Of a DNA stretch of 64,000 nt, positions 24,839 through 34,651 are shown piece by piece; positions within the stretch are counted from its first letter, which is position 1; every line of letters begins with the position of its first letter. Both the position numbers and the translations under genes were made by a program. The DNA is taken from NCBI RefSeq assembly GCF_014202635.1, contig NZ_JACHHD010000012.1, positions 1-64,000 on the forward strand, given 5' to 3'. Below the pieces are notes generated by a model. It was given only the letters and a program-made list of their open reading frames with translations, ran no database searches and had not been told where the DNA came from. Source of the stretch: Faecalicoccus acidiformans (lineage in GTDB: Bacteria; Bacillota_I; Bacilli_A; Erysipelotrichales; Erysipelotrichaceae).

Positions 24839-25915
24839 ATGGCCACTATGGAAGAAAGATTGGATGCGATCGTAGAACGATATAATACGATCAATGATGA
24901 GATGATGAAACCGGATGTCGTATCTGATCGTAAACAGATGGCAAAATTGGGAAGAGAACAAAATGAGTTAACGCCGATCGTAGAGACGTATCAAGAATAC
25001 AAACAGGCAAGAAACGAATATGCGGATGCGAAAGAATTAGCGAAAGAAGATGACAAGGAACTTCGTGAATTGGCGCATGCCGAAATTGAGCGTTTAGAAC
25101 CGGCAATCCAGGAATATTTAGATAAGCTGGAATTATTGCTTGTACCAAAGGATCCTAATGATTCTCATAATGCTTTTATGGAGATCCGCGGTGCTGCCGG
25201 CGGGGATGAAGCCAATATCTTTGCCGGAGATCTGTTCCGTATGTATGCTAAATATGCTGAAAGCAAAGGCTGGAAAGTGGAAGTGACCGATTCCGAAGAC
25301 AGTGAAGCAGGAGGGTTCTCCATCATCACTTTCAAGATCACTGGCCAAGGGGCTTATGGCATCTTGAAATTTGAATCGGGATCTCATCGTGTGCAGCGAG
25401 TTCCTAAGACGGAAAGCCAGGGACGTATCCAAACTTCTACAGCAACCGTATTGTGTTATCCGGAATTGGATGAAGAAGATTTTGATATCGATATGAATGA
25501 TTTGGAAATCGAGACCATGCGTGCATCCGGGGCCGGTGGGCAGCACATCAACAAAACCGACTCCGCTGTTCGTATCATCCATAAGCCGACCGGAATCGTA
25601 GTCAAATGTCAGGATGGTCGCTCGCAGCACGAAAATCGTGCTACTGCCTTGGCGACGATTGCAGCTCGTGTAAAAGAAGAACATCAGCGCGAGATTGATG
25701 AAAAAGCCGGAGCCGAAAGACGGACAAAGATTGGGACGGGAGATCGTGCAGAAAAGATCCGCACCTATAATTATCCGCAAAATCGCGTAACAGATCATCG
25801 AATCGGTTATACGGTCAATCAGCTGGATCGTATTATTGACGGTCGTTTGGATGATTTGATGAATGCTTTGCAGATGGCAGATCAAAAGGCTAAATTGGCA
25901 GGAGAAGAACTGTGA
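24839..25915 (+). CDS. prfA: peptide chain release factor 1
   Basis: A 358-residue RF1 that reads UAA and UAG and releases the finished peptide. The GGQ loop is present in SGAGGQHINKTDSAVRIIHKPTG. The class-specific tripeptide region lies in ESGSHRVQRVPKTESQGRIQTSTATV, with the PxT type fitting RF1 rather than RF2. C-terminal NYPQNRVTDHRIGYT is complete. AAAGGATG stands upstream. prmC, which methylates this GGQ glutamine, starts inside its stop codon (GTGA), the usual gene pair. Confidence 0.98.
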   Translation: MATMEERLDAIVERYNTINDEMMKPDVVSDRKQMAKLGREQNELTPIVETYQEYKQARNEYADAKELAKEDDKELRELAHAEIERLEPAIQEYLDKLELLLVPKDPNDSHNAFMEIRGAAGGDEANIFAGDLFRMYAKYAESKGWKVEVTDSEDSEAGGFSIITFKITGQGAYGILKFESGSHRVQRVPKTESQGRIQTSTATVLCYPELDEEDFDIDMNDLEIETMRASGAGGQHINKTDSAVRIIHKPTGIVVKCQDGRSQHENRATALATIAARVKEEHQREIDEKAGAERRTKIGTGDRAEKIRTYNYPQNRVTDHRIGYTVNQLDRIIDGRLDDLMNALQMADQKAKLAGEEL

Positions 25916-26763
25916 ATTATCGCGAATATATCAAAGAAGGAAGAGAACGCTTATACAAAGCCGGACAGGGCGAACAGGCGGCCCAGCTTTTGATGGTCGA
26001 GCTTTGCCAACATAAAGGGATTAACTTGTATCTCGATATGGAAGAACCAATCGATGAAGAAATTCGTGTGGACTATCTGGAAGCCATCCATGAGATGGAA
26101 AAAGGAAAACCCTTGAGTTATGTTTTGGGGTATGAATCATTTTATGGCTATGACTTTATGGTAAATGAGGATGTATTGATTCCCAGACCAGAAACGGAAG
26201 AGCTGGTGGGATTGGTTCTTTCACTGTATGATGAGCATTTCAGTGATCGGGACCATGTCGATGTCTTTGATGTGGCAACAGGATCTGGTGCCATTGGGAT
26301 CACTTTGAATCTGGAAGAGCGAAAGATGGATGTGATCGCCAGCGACATCTCTTCGAAAGCGATCGATGTGGCTTATCAAAATAATGAAAAATTAGACGGC
26401 CATGTTCAGTTCATAGTGGGAGATATGTTAGAACCGTTTATTGATCGGGATCTGCATTGCGATATCTGCGTATGCAATCCACCCTATATTCCATCTCATG
26501 AACCGATGGAACACAGTGTTGTGGACTATGAACCGCATGTAGCCTTGTTTGGCGGAGAAGACGGTTTGAAATTTTATCGCGAACTGTTTGAAAAAGCCGA
26601 TCAAGTTTTACGTCCTCAGTCTTTTTTGGCCTTTGAGATCGGTTATGATCAAAGGGAAGCACTGAGTGCCTTGGCCAAGAGTTATTTTCCGGACGCCAAG
26701 ATTCAGGTCCATAAGGATATGTCAGGCAAAGACAGAATGTTAACGATTGAAAGAGGGTTTTAG
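25912..26763 (+). CDS. prmC: release factor glutamine methyltransferase
   Basis: A 283-residue SAM-dependent methyltransferase that methylates the GGQ glutamine of release factors. The N-terminal helical domain (residues 1-70) is followed by LIPRPETEELV, the SAM motif DVATGSGAIGITL and the catalytic CNPPYIPSHEPME (NPPY). It starts with GTG overlapping the prfA stop, with a GGAG site inside prfA. map follows at once, so the three form one translation-linked operon. Confidence 0.96.
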   Translation: MNYREYIKEGRERLYKAGQGEQAAQLLMVELCQHKGINLYLDMEEPIDEEIRVDYLEAIHEMEKGKPLSYVLGYESFYGYDFMVNEDVLIPRPETEELVGLVLSLYDEHFSDRDHVDVFDVATGSGAIGITLNLEERKMDVIASDISSKAIDVAYQNNEKLDGHVQFIVGDMLEPFIDRDLHCDICVCNPPYIPSHEPMEHSVVDYEPHVALFGGEDGLKFYRELFEKADQVLRPQSFLAFEIGYDQREALSALAKSYFPDAKIQVHKDMSGKDRMLTIERGF

Positions 26764-26764
26764 G

Positions 26765-27631
26765 ATGATGTCAAAAAATGCGCCATGCTGGTGCGGTTCG
26801 GGGAAAAAATATAAGCATTGCCATGAGAAATGGGATGATACGATCAATGTACTGAAACTGCAGGGGAAGATCGTTCCCGGACATGATCTGATCAAAAGTG
26901 AAGAAGATATGCATTGGATCAAAAAAGCTGCCAAGATCAACAATGAAGTCTTGGACCTGGTTCAAGAAAAGATCCATGCGGGCATGACGACCGAAGAAAT
27001 CGACCAGCTGGTCTATGACTATACTACCAGTCATGGCGGGATCCCGGCATGTCTTGGGTATATGGGATTTCCCAAGAGCTGCTGTACTTCAATCAATAAT
27101 GAGATCTGTCATGGGATTCCAGATTCTAAGGTCGTATTGAAAGAAGGGGACATCGTCAATGTGGATTGTACGACCATCGTGCATCGCCATTATGCCGATG
27201 CCAGCCGGATGTTCTGTATCGGGGAAGTTTCACCTGAGGCCAAAAAACTGGTGGATGTGACCAAAGAATGCCTTCAGATTGGAATCGATGCGGTTCGCCC
27301 TTGGGGGCATTTTGGAGATATTGGAGCCGCGATCCAGGAACATGCACATAAACATGGATACAGTGTAGTGACAGATTTCTGCGGTCATGGAGTCGGCAAT
27401 GCGTTCCATGAAGACCCTTATGTTCATCATGTCGGCATCAAGAATACGGGTATGGTCATCGCACCGGGGATGGTATTTACGATCGAGCCGATGATCAATG
27501 AGGGAGTCAGCACTTTATATATTGATAAAAAGAACAATTGGACGGCGTATACTAGTGATGGGAAATTGTCGGCCCAATGGGAACACACGCTTTATGTCAC
27601 CGAGAAAGGCGTAGAAATCATTGCTTATTGA
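26765..27631 (+). CDS. map: methionine aminopeptidase with N-terminal SEC-C zinc motif
   Basis: About 288 residues. The first 25 residues hold a SEC-C motif (CWCGSGKKYKHCHEKW) that binds zinc and probably docks the enzyme to the ribosome. The pita-bread peptidase domain follows, with metal ligands in VDCTTIVHRHYADASRMF, FCGHGVGNAFHEDPYVHHV, FTIEPMIN and SAQWEHTLYV. It removes the initiator Met from nascent proteins. The SEC-C extension is typical of some clostridial-type map genes. It is the last gene of the prfA operon. Confidence 0.96.
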   Translation: MMSKNAPCWCGSGKKYKHCHEKWDDTINVLKLQGKIVPGHDLIKSEEDMHWIKKAAKINNEVLDLVQEKIHAGMTTEEIDQLVYDYTTSHGGIPACLGYMGFPKSCCTSINNEICHGIPDSKVVLKEGDIVNVDCTTIVHRHYADASRMFCIGEVSPEAKKLVDVTKECLQIGIDAVRPWGHFGDIGAAIQEHAHKHGYSVVTDFCGHGVGNAFHEDPYVHHVGIKNTGMVIAPGMVFTIEPMINEGVSTLYIDKKNNWTAYTSDGKLSAQWEHTLYVTEKGVEIIAY

Positions 27632-27633
27632 CA

Positions 27634-27664
27634 GGACTGTAATGGCTTACAGTTCTTTTTTATG
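27634..27664 (+). terminator. terminator of the prfA-prmC-map operon
   Basis: GGACTGTAA and TTACAGTTC pair (one G-U) around a short loop, followed by TTTTTTATG. Confidence 0.85.
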
Positions 27665-27782
27665 AAAATTTTTATAAAAATTATGTAAAAAAATGCTTTC
27701 TTGACCAAGACAACCTTTCATAAACTTGTCATCCAACCCTATTAGGAGTAAAATGAACGCATAAGGAAAGGAAGTATACAGC

Positions 27783-28082
27783 ATGGAAAAATGGACACAA
27801 GAACAGTATGCAGCCCGTTTACAAGAAATGAAACAGGAAGCACATGACAAAATGTGGCTCTATATCGAAGTCAATGCCAAAGAGTTCATGAATGAATGCG
27901 AACCTGGTGTAAAGGGAAATACTACGACTTGCTGCAAAGCTATGTTGGATGCTATGTTGGAAGGGGACGGATTTATCGTTGAGCCAAAAGTCAAAACAAA
28001 AGTGGCTGGCACTCTGACAATTCGTTATTATGTGGATAACCTGCATCCTGGACGCAGAAAATATTCAGAAGTTAATAACTAA
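27783..28082 (+). CDS. conserved-looking small cytoplasmic protein of unknown function
   Basis: A 99-residue protein that I do not recognise. It is likely cytoplasmic: no signal or membrane segment, an acidic N-terminal helix (QEQYAARLQEMKQEAHDKMW), a cysteine pair (TTTCCKAM) and a basic C-terminal strand region (GTLTIRYYVDNLHPGRRKY). A GGAAAGGAAG site precedes the ATG, and a strong UUCG-capped terminator follows 20 nt after the stop, so it is a single-gene transcription unit and very probably real. Confidence 0.7.
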   Translation: MEKWTQEQYAARLQEMKQEAHDKMWLYIEVNAKEFMNECEPGVKGNTTTCCKAMLDAMLEGDGFIVEPKVKTKVAGTLTIRYYVDNLHPGRRKYSEVNN

Positions 28083-28098
28083 GATAGCATTAGACATG

Positions 28099-28122
28099 AG
28101 AAGGATCTTCGGATCCTTTTTT
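28099..28122 (+). terminator. UUCG-loop terminator
   Basis: AAGGATC and GATCCTT around a TTCG tetraloop, followed by TTTTTCTTT. Confidence 0.92.
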
Positions 28123-28183
28123 CTTTGATTTCTTTCCCCTTGTAAATCATGTATAATAAATATTAATAAAAGGACTTTACATC

Positions 28184-28870
28184 ATGGAAAAAAATGTTAT
28201 CATCACCATTTCTCGTCAATTCGGTTCCAACGGACGTGAGATTGGCCGCCGCTTGGCCGAATACTTGGATATTGGCTACTACAACAAAGAGATCATGGAA
28301 GTCATTGCCAAGGACCTGGGCATTGATGCGGACTTTTTCCGCGAAGAAAATCGCAACGCCCAAGGCCTCTACTCCTTGCCGGGACGCAATAAGCTTTCCA
28401 CGATCACGGAGCTCTCGGTCAATTCCGAAGTGTATGAAAAGGCCAGTCAATTGATCAAAGGGATCGCCAGCCGCGAAAGTGCGGTGATCGTAGGGCGCTG
28501 TGCGGACTATATTTTAAAAGAGCATACCCCTAAGATCCGCATCTTCTGCTACAGCAACATTGAAGATCGTCTGGCTTGGAGCATCCAGGAATATCAGGTG
28601 CCGAGCCGTAAAGCTCGTAAGTTCGTTCATGAGAAAGATAACCGACGTGCCGGATTCTATGAATTTTACACCGGACAAAAATGGGGATCGAGTTCCAATT
28701 ATGATTTGATGATCAACACTTCGAATATGTCAGTGGATGAAATCGTTGGCATGATTGCCGAGCTTTATGATATCAAATTGGGAACGAAGAGCTTCAAAGG
28801 AGCCTTCAGTGACCAGTATCTTGAACACAAGAAAGTTTCATTTGCCGATTTGGACGATGCGCAAAATTAA
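28184..28870 (+). CDS. cytidylate kinase-like P-loop protein
   Basis: A 228-residue protein of the cytidylate_kin2 family: ITISRQFGSNGREIGRRLAEYLDIGYYNKEI carries a GSxGREI loop in the place of the Walker A of CMP kinases, followed by AVIVGRCADYILKEH and IRIFCYSNIEDRLAWSIQEY. The family is abundant in anaerobic Bacillota and its substrate is not established; it is not the essential cmk. A TATAAT box at 28153-28158 lies 25 nt upstream, and the gene ends at a hairpin shared with addA. Confidence 0.85.
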   Translation: MEKNVIITISRQFGSNGREIGRRLAEYLDIGYYNKEIMEVIAKDLGIDADFFREENRNAQGLYSLPGRNKLSTITELSVNSEVYEKASQLIKGIASRESAVIVGRCADYILKEHTPKIRIFCYSNIEDRLAWSIQEYQVPSRKARKFVHEKDNRRAGFYEFYTGQKWGSSSNYDLMINTSNMSVDEIVGMIAELYDIKLGTKSFKGAFSDQYLEHKKVSFADLDDAQN

Positions 28871-28904
28871 AACGGAAGGGAAAATTACCGCTTCCGTTTT
28901 TTTA
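28871..28904. terminator. terminator between the kinase-like gene and addA
   Basis: AACGGAAG and CTTCCGTT with a 12-nt loop, followed by TTTTTT on the plus strand. The genes on both sides converge here. Confidence 0.85.
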
Positions 28905-31900
28905 TGGGATCTGAATCATCTTTTGGAGATGGAAAGAATAGATCCATTTTTGGATCGGTTTGTCTTCCATCAAAGACAAGGCTTGTTCATAGGTGTCTAA
29001 CTGTCCTTTATAAGCCGTGATAAAGTCTTGTTCCTGATCGAAATGATCGGTCTTAAAATCCAGGATCACGATTTGATCACTTTCCCAAACTACCAGGTCC
29101 ATAAATCCATGGACGATGGAACCATCCATCTGTACGATATAAGAACATTCAAATTCATGCGGCTCTTTCATCCACACTTGATAACGAGCATCCTTATTTA
29201 AAGATAAGAACTGAGTTTTATCAATTTCCCGCAGCGCATAATCTTTCTTCTGCGCAAATTCTTTGATCTTAGATTCTTGATACGGATACGATAATTGGGC
29301 GGCCATCTCGTGAAACAGCGTTCCACGAACCGAACCCAGCGAAGGATGCAGATCCACGGATGGCCAGGTTCTGGACTGTTTGGCTTGGCTGGCCGTTTGA
29401 TCTTGTACACAGGTCCATGGCTTGGTATAGATTGGGATCGGCTGATTAGGGGCCGATTTTTTTTGAGCGGCTGGTCTTTCGTAAAGCGTTTGCACCTTTT
29501 CAAAATGGACCAGGGGATTCTGGGCACCATAGTAGGTGTGAAAAAACCATCCGGTAGGGCCCTCTTTTTGGGTGAGGGTATAAAGCGATAAGGGGCTTGC
29601 GTAATCTTCGGCTTGCGAGATCGCATCCACTAAGATCAGCTCTTTTTCGGCACGCGTGGTCGCCACATAGAACACACGCATCTCTTCTTCCAGTTCATCC
29701 TGGCGTTTCTTGGCCAGGAAGGCCAAATGACTTTTCCCTTTGTATTTTAGATTGTGCTGCGAGTCGATTTCCGCAAACGAACATCCTAATTTTTCATCGA
29801 TCAAGACGGGCTGACTGGCATCGCGTTCCCGGTCTTCATGCGTCGAAAGAATATAGACGATCGGAAACTGCAGTCCTTTGGAATGGTGCATCGTTTTGAT
29901 CGAAACCACATCGGCATGTTTTGAATAGGGTGAAGCTTGCGCCAGCGCATCAAAATCCGAAGCCTGCTTGTGGATGCGAATAAATTCTTCGACCGAACAA
30001 GTGTCTTCTTTCTCACTGGCCATCCGTAAGAAAAGATCGAGGTTGGTCTTATCTTGCGGACTGGTCTGGTCTTGATAAAAATTGCGATGGGCATAGAGCT
30101 TTCGAATGAGATCGCATAACGGCAAATTACGATACGATGCCAATTCATGATAATCCTGCATAAAGGAGCAGTCTTTGATTTTTTGATATAAAGAAAGACC
30201 TCTTTCTTTGTGAAGCGTCGCTTGGGCCAGGTCGTCTGCAGAAACTTGACATAGTCCCGAAAACAGAAAGGCACAAAGACGGATATCATCATCCGGATCC
30301 AGGATCGCCTGCAAGGCCGAGAGGATGACCAAAACGGCGGCATTGGTATAAAAGCCGTGATCGATCTCCGCCAGACAGGGGATGTCATAAGCTTCCAAGG
30401 CATCTTTGATGGCTTGCTGCGGGCCGTGGCTGCGGGTCAGGATACAGATATCGCGAAAATGGTTGCCGTTTTCTTTTTGTTTTAAGATATCTTGTGCCAA
30501 GATGTCGAGCCGATTTTGGTTCAAGGCACTTTTGGCCTGAAGGAGTTCGACATCGTGTTCTTGGGCATAAGGTTTATATTCACTGTAAAGGAAACGAACT
30601 GGATATTGCGGTTCTTGTTTTTGGCGGTCGGTACCGGATTTCGCCAGGTCGATTGTGGAAAACTGTTCCGAGACTCCTTCGATATTCATGATCTTTTGAT
30701 AAAAGTCATTGTTGAAGCGAATGATGGCGTCCGAAGACCGGTAGTTTTCATCCAGGACGATCGTGCAGGAATTCGCATCGCGGCTATGCATATGGCTGGC
30801 CATGATCTCGGGCTTGGCATAGCGAAAGCCATAGATGCTCTGCTTGATATCACCGACCCGGAAGACATTGTTTTCGCGGGCGAAACAAGCGACGATGCTT
30901 TCTTGAAGATCGTTGGTATCCTGGAATTCATCGACCAGGATCATCTGATATTTCTGGCGCACTTCTTCGGCAATATCTTTTTGACAAAGCAGCTGGTACG
31001 CAAAGTGTTCCATATCTTCAAAATCCAGTGCTTCTTGAGCTTTTTTTAAAGCCTGGAAACAAGCTTTGGTCTTTAAAGAAAGCGTACAGAAGGTCTCTTT
31101 TTCCTTTTGAAGCAAGTCGCTGGTTTCAAAATAGACATCTTCTTCAAAACACATTTCTGCCACTTGTTTTTCAATCTTTTTAAAATGCTCGGCAAGCGCT
31201 TTGACATCGATTTCATCGTATTTGTTCTTTAGGCGCGGAGAGCCTTGGATCGCATGAAAAAAGGTTTGCCGAAAGGCGGCATAATCGCGGTCTCGCAAAG
31301 CTTCCAGGCAAGCACTGAGATCTTCTTGTTTTAATAAAAGATCCTCTGTTTCTTCGATTTCCTCTAAGATCTCTTCCAATACGATCAACATGGACTGGAT
31401 CTTCGTTTCAAAGGATTGATAGAACCAGGTCTCGATCTCAGGATTTTCCGGTTGGGTCAGTTCCTGGATCCATTTTTCTGGATCGGGTTTGGACCAGGCC
31501 GTCTGGATCAGTTTTTTGATGCTTTGAAGGATCTCATCTTCTTTTTTGCCGAAGCCGTCAAAATAGTGCAGGAGATCAGCCATGGCATCCGGATCGATCT
31601 GGGCACAGGCTTGTTCGTATGCTTTTTGAAAGAGCTCGTAGGACAAGCTGGGATCCAATGTCGTATTGGCCATCTTCAAAGAAATGGGGATCCGATAATA
31701 ATAGTTTTTAACGATGGACAAACAGAAACTGTCGATCGTACACAGGCTGCTGGTTTCTAAAAGTGCCAGCTGTTCTTTGATATAGTCGGTGGGTTCTTCG
31801 TTTTCTAAAGCGATCTGCAGACGGGTCTTCATCTCATTGGCGGCATCCTTGGTAAAGGTCATGGCCAAGATCGAATCGATCGAGATCTTGTCTTTTAAGA

Positions 31901-32018
31901 CCAGGTCGCAAAGGCGCTGGACCAGCACGCTGGTTTTTCCGCTGCCGGCACTCGCAAACACAAGGACGTTTTTATCGCGGATCTGAATGGCTTTTTGTTG
32001 AGCTGGGCTAAATCGCAT
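28902..32018 (-). CDS. addA: ATP-dependent helicase/nuclease subunit A
   Basis: About 1038 residues, a UvrD-type helicase fused to a RecB-like nuclease. Walker A is FASAGSGKTSVLV near residue 20, motif II LVDEFQDTND, motif III-IV GDIKQSIYGFRYA and motif VI VATTRAEKEL. The C-terminal PD-(D/E)XK nuclease reads FHEMAAQL, VHGFMDLVVW and VILDFKTDH. AddAB resects double-strand breaks to Chi and loads RecA. Slightly shorter than the 1200-residue norm. I chose the ATG at 32018 because AGGAG lies 7 nt upstream. It overlaps addB by 11 nt. Confidence 0.95.
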   Translation of the reverse strand: MRFSPAQQKAIQIRDKNVLVFASAGSGKTSVLVQRLCDLVLKDKISIDSILAMTFTKDAANEMKTRLQIALENEEPTDYIKEQLALLETSSLCTIDSFCLSIVKNYYYRIPISLKMANTTLDPSLSYELFQKAYEQACAQIDPDAMADLLHYFDGFGKKEDEILQSIKKLIQTAWSKPDPEKWIQELTQPENPEIETWFYQSFETKIQSMLIVLEEILEEIEETEDLLLKQEDLSACLEALRDRDYAAFRQTFFHAIQGSPRLKNKYDEIDVKALAEHFKKIEKQVAEMCFEEDVYFETSDLLQKEKETFCTLSLKTKACFQALKKAQEALDFEDMEHFAYQLLCQKDIAEEVRQKYQMILVDEFQDTNDLQESIVACFARENNVFRVGDIKQSIYGFRYAKPEIMASHMHSRDANSCTIVLDENYRSSDAIIRFNNDFYQKIMNIEGVSEQFSTIDLAKSGTDRQKQEPQYPVRFLYSEYKPYAQEHDVELLQAKSALNQNRLDILAQDILKQKENGNHFRDICILTRSHGPQQAIKDALEAYDIPCLAEIDHGFYTNAAVLVILSALQAILDPDDDIRLCAFLFSGLCQVSADDLAQATLHKERGLSLYQKIKDCSFMQDYHELASYRNLPLCDLIRKLYAHRNFYQDQTSPQDKTNLDLFLRMASEKEDTCSVEEFIRIHKQASDFDALAQASPYSKHADVVSIKTMHHSKGLQFPIVYILSTHEDRERDASQPVLIDEKLGCSFAEIDSQHNLKYKGKSHLAFLAKKRQDELEEEMRVFYVATTRAEKELILVDAISQAEDYASPLSLYTLTQKEGPTGWFFHTYYGAQNPLVHFEKVQTLYERPAAQKKSAPNQPIPIYTKPWTCVQDQTASQAKQSRTWPSVDLHPSLGSVRGTLFHEMAAQLSYPYQESKIKEFAQKKDYALREIDKTQFLSLNKDARYQVWMKEPHEFECSYIVQMDGSIVHGFMDLVVWESDQIVILDFKTDHFDQEQDFITAYKGQLDTYEQALSLMEDKPIQKWIYSFHLQKMIQIP

Positions 32019-34575
32019 GCACATTCTCCTTTTCTAAACGGCTTGATTTTTTGACTTCCTGCGCGCTGTTTCGACAGATAGATCGATATGCACAATACGT
32101 ACAGGCATCTTTGGCGTGTGCGGGTTGGATATTTCCTGATTGAATATCCCTTAAAAGGTCAAATAAGATGGTTTGCCACTGGGCCTGGATCGTTTCAAAA
32201 GAAAGAGCTTTATCGCGTTTTGCGCCAAAGCGGGAAGGCTCATCGGCATAGATCGAAAGATCTTGAAACCGGATCCCGGCAAACGAGCGCGATTCGAGAG
32301 CTTGTTCGCTTAATTCTTCCAAAGCGGTTTCCTCGATCTCCGGATATTTTTTGCGATAGTTGATCTTACAGGCCGAAGCTTCCTGCAGGGAAGTATTCAA
32401 AGAAATGTAGAAACAGCCCACCGGCAGCTGATGATGCATCGATTCGTACATGACGGCATATGTGATCAGCTGCAAGGCTTGTCCGCTTTCAAAATCAGAT
32501 AGGGCAAAGGTGCGCTTTCCGGTTTTGTAATCAAAGATCATAAACGAAGTTTGCGACGCATCGATCCGGTCGATATAGCCATACAAAAGGACAGGGGTAT
32601 CGTTCCACATCAAAGACATGGAAACTTTACATTCTTGGGCATGGGTCGTCATGTGCCATTCTTTTTCAAAGGCCGCAAGGCTTTGAAGAAGCTTTTTCAT
32701 CTTGCGGAAGATCTCCTGGATCTGAGTCTGGAAGAAAGCTTGTTTTTCCGGATGGATCTTTTGGGCAAAGGAAAACTCCTGCTCGATCAAAGAGAGCAGT
32801 TCTTTGTGATCGACCGCTGTATAGGCTTTTTGATGTTTTTGGATCAGCTTTTCTAAGATCGCATGATAGATCGATCCTCGGATCCGGATATCTTTTAGAT
32901 CTTCTCGTTCTTGAAGATGGAGGCCGTAGCGCAAAAAGTGCTGGAATGGGCAGCGGGCAAAACTTTCTAAACGCGATACGGAACCTACAAACTGGTGTGC
33001 ATCAAAAAACAGGGCACGTGCCGTCTCTTGCCCGCAAGTAAACTGCGGCTGGATCCAGCGCATCGGATCTTGAAATTCTTGAAAAACCGGGCCATGCCCA
33101 AACCATTGTTCCAGTTCATGGCTTAAGGCGTGATCTTTGCCGTTATAATCCGATTCCGCAACCAGAACATAGAGATCCTGGCAGTTCTCTAAGACCGTCC
33201 AAAGCTGTTCTCTTTGTTTTTGCAGCCGGGTGGAAAGTGCAGGGAAGTCACAAGATGCCAGATAAGCTTCATCAAAGATTCCGGTATGCATGGCAAGGGC
33301 CGGGAAATGGGCCGCATGGGCCCCGCACAAAAAGACGGTGGAAAAGAAAGGGGTGATCTCCTTTCGGCTTCCGATCAAAACGCCTTGATGGTGCTTTATG
33401 GATTTTGAAGGCATCTTGGCTTCGATGTAGTCTTTGAAGAATTGAAGATCTTCAGCGGTCCGGATCTTTTTCCAGCTCTGTCTGAGCTGTTCCTGGATCC
33501 AGTAAAAAGCATTCAAATTATCTTCCGTACAAGGCAGTTGGCTTTGGATCGTCGTCAAGATTGCATCTAAAGTATCTATGGACCAGTTTAAGATCGCATC
33601 ATGCTCCTGAAGCCAGGCTTGTGTTTGTGTGAGATGATGTTTCAAACTTTCAAACTCTTCCTGCGCAAACAATGCGTTTTCTTCATAGACTTCCGGGAAG
33701 GGATAGGCTTGTTTCCACAAAGCGGGAAAGTTTCTAAGCGTGCTTTGGATGATCTGCCGCGTTTGGGGATAGAGCAGATTGATCAGTGCCAGATAATGAT
33801 CCAGATCGGATTCCAAAATCCAGGAAAGCGCACTCAAAAAAGCATCCGCAAACGGATTTTTATGGTCTGAAGACAGGATCGTATAGGGGATCTGGTGCTG
33901 ATCAAAGATCTGTGCCAAAACTTGTTTTTCCGCATTGTCATTGCAGCTGACAAAAACGTCGGAAGCTTCAAGGCCCTGGTCCAGAATGGTCTTGGCAATC
34001 TGCTGAGCTTGTTTGCGGGGATTTCCGGTTGACCAGTAATGACGGTTTCCAGGGTCGTCAAGTTTTAAGATCTGGGCATGGCTTGCCAGTAGTTTTTGGA
34101 TCCAGAGCTGTTCGGATTCCGAATATTCATAAGGCAAGATCCATACATCAGAGGTATCTAAGTCTTTGTCAAGAATTTCCGGAATCTCTTGTTGCCAGAA
34201 AGGAAGATCTTGGATTTGTTTGAGCAGGACTTTGAGATCTTTTTGTTTTTGTGTCTTTTCGGGCAGTTTTTCAAAGTCCAGTGCATAACTTTTGGCCAAG
34301 CCCGCAAAGTCGGCCAGTTCCTGAATAAAGGCAAAACTGGAACGGCTGGCATAAAATGCATTTTCTTTCGGAATCGCCTGGCAACAATCGCGTACCTGAT
34401 AATAAAAATCGATCGAAATTTGGGGTTCGGCTTTAAAAAACCGCTGGATATAGCTTTGAAGGCTCAAGATCTCAAGACCTAAGGTATTTCCGTGGGTTTT
34501 CAAGACTTCCTGGTAGAGGGATAAATGTAAAGATGCGGGAGCAATCAGGATCCCTTTTTGTGGTAGATTCAACAT
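32008..34575 (-). CDS. addB: AddB-like helicase/nuclease subunit
   Basis: 855 residues, the AddB/RexB partner of addA. The N-terminal helicase-like half has a degenerate P-loop (IAPASLHLSLYQ), so ATP hydrolysis by this half is doubtful. The C-terminal nuclease has LYGYIDRIDAS and FMIFDYKTGKR, and the iron-sulfur cysteines are visible as RLESFARCPFQHFLRYG plus CTYCAYRSIC. AddB is usually about 1150 residues, so this one is compact and may lack insertions around Chi recognition. It is the first gene of the pair, translated directly into addA. Confidence 0.88.
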   Translation of the reverse strand: MLNLPQKGILIAPASLHLSLYQEVLKTHGNTLGLEILSLQSYIQRFFKAEPQISIDFYYQVRDCCQAIPKENAFYASRSSFAFIQELADFAGLAKSYALDFEKLPEKTQKQKDLKVLLKQIQDLPFWQQEIPEILDKDLDTSDVWILPYEYSESEQLWIQKLLASHAQILKLDDPGNRHYWSTGNPRKQAQQIAKTILDQGLEASDVFVSCNDNAEKQVLAQIFDQHQIPYTILSSDHKNPFADAFLSALSWILESDLDHYLALINLLYPQTRQIIQSTLRNFPALWKQAYPFPEVYEENALFAQEEFESLKHHLTQTQAWLQEHDAILNWSIDTLDAILTTIQSQLPCTEDNLNAFYWIQEQLRQSWKKIRTAEDLQFFKDYIEAKMPSKSIKHHQGVLIGSRKEITPFFSTVFLCGAHAAHFPALAMHTGIFDEAYLASCDFPALSTRLQKQREQLWTVLENCQDLYVLVAESDYNGKDHALSHELEQWFGHGPVFQEFQDPMRWIQPQFTCGQETARALFFDAHQFVGSVSRLESFARCPFQHFLRYGLHLQEREDLKDIRIRGSIYHAILEKLIQKHQKAYTAVDHKELLSLIEQEFSFAQKIHPEKQAFFQTQIQEIFRKMKKLLQSLAAFEKEWHMTTHAQECKVSMSLMWNDTPVLLYGYIDRIDASQTSFMIFDYKTGKRTFALSDFESGQALQLITYAVMYESMHHQLPVGCFYISLNTSLQEASACKINYRKKYPEIEETALEELSEQALESRSFAGIRFQDLSIYADEPSRFGAKRDKALSFETIQAQWQTILFDLLRDIQSGNIQPAHAKDACTYCAYRSICRNSAQEVKKSSRLEKENVHAI

Positions 34576-34651
34576 ACTTCCTATTTTATCAAAAGCGGCA
34601 GGTCTTTTGAATTTTTCTGAAATATTTTTAAAATTTCGCTACAATAAAGGC

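Noticed and set aside
27665-27782. A regulatory RNA in the AT-rich gap before the 99-residue protein
   Set aside because: I see only a weak TTGACC box and no stable fold or known motif.
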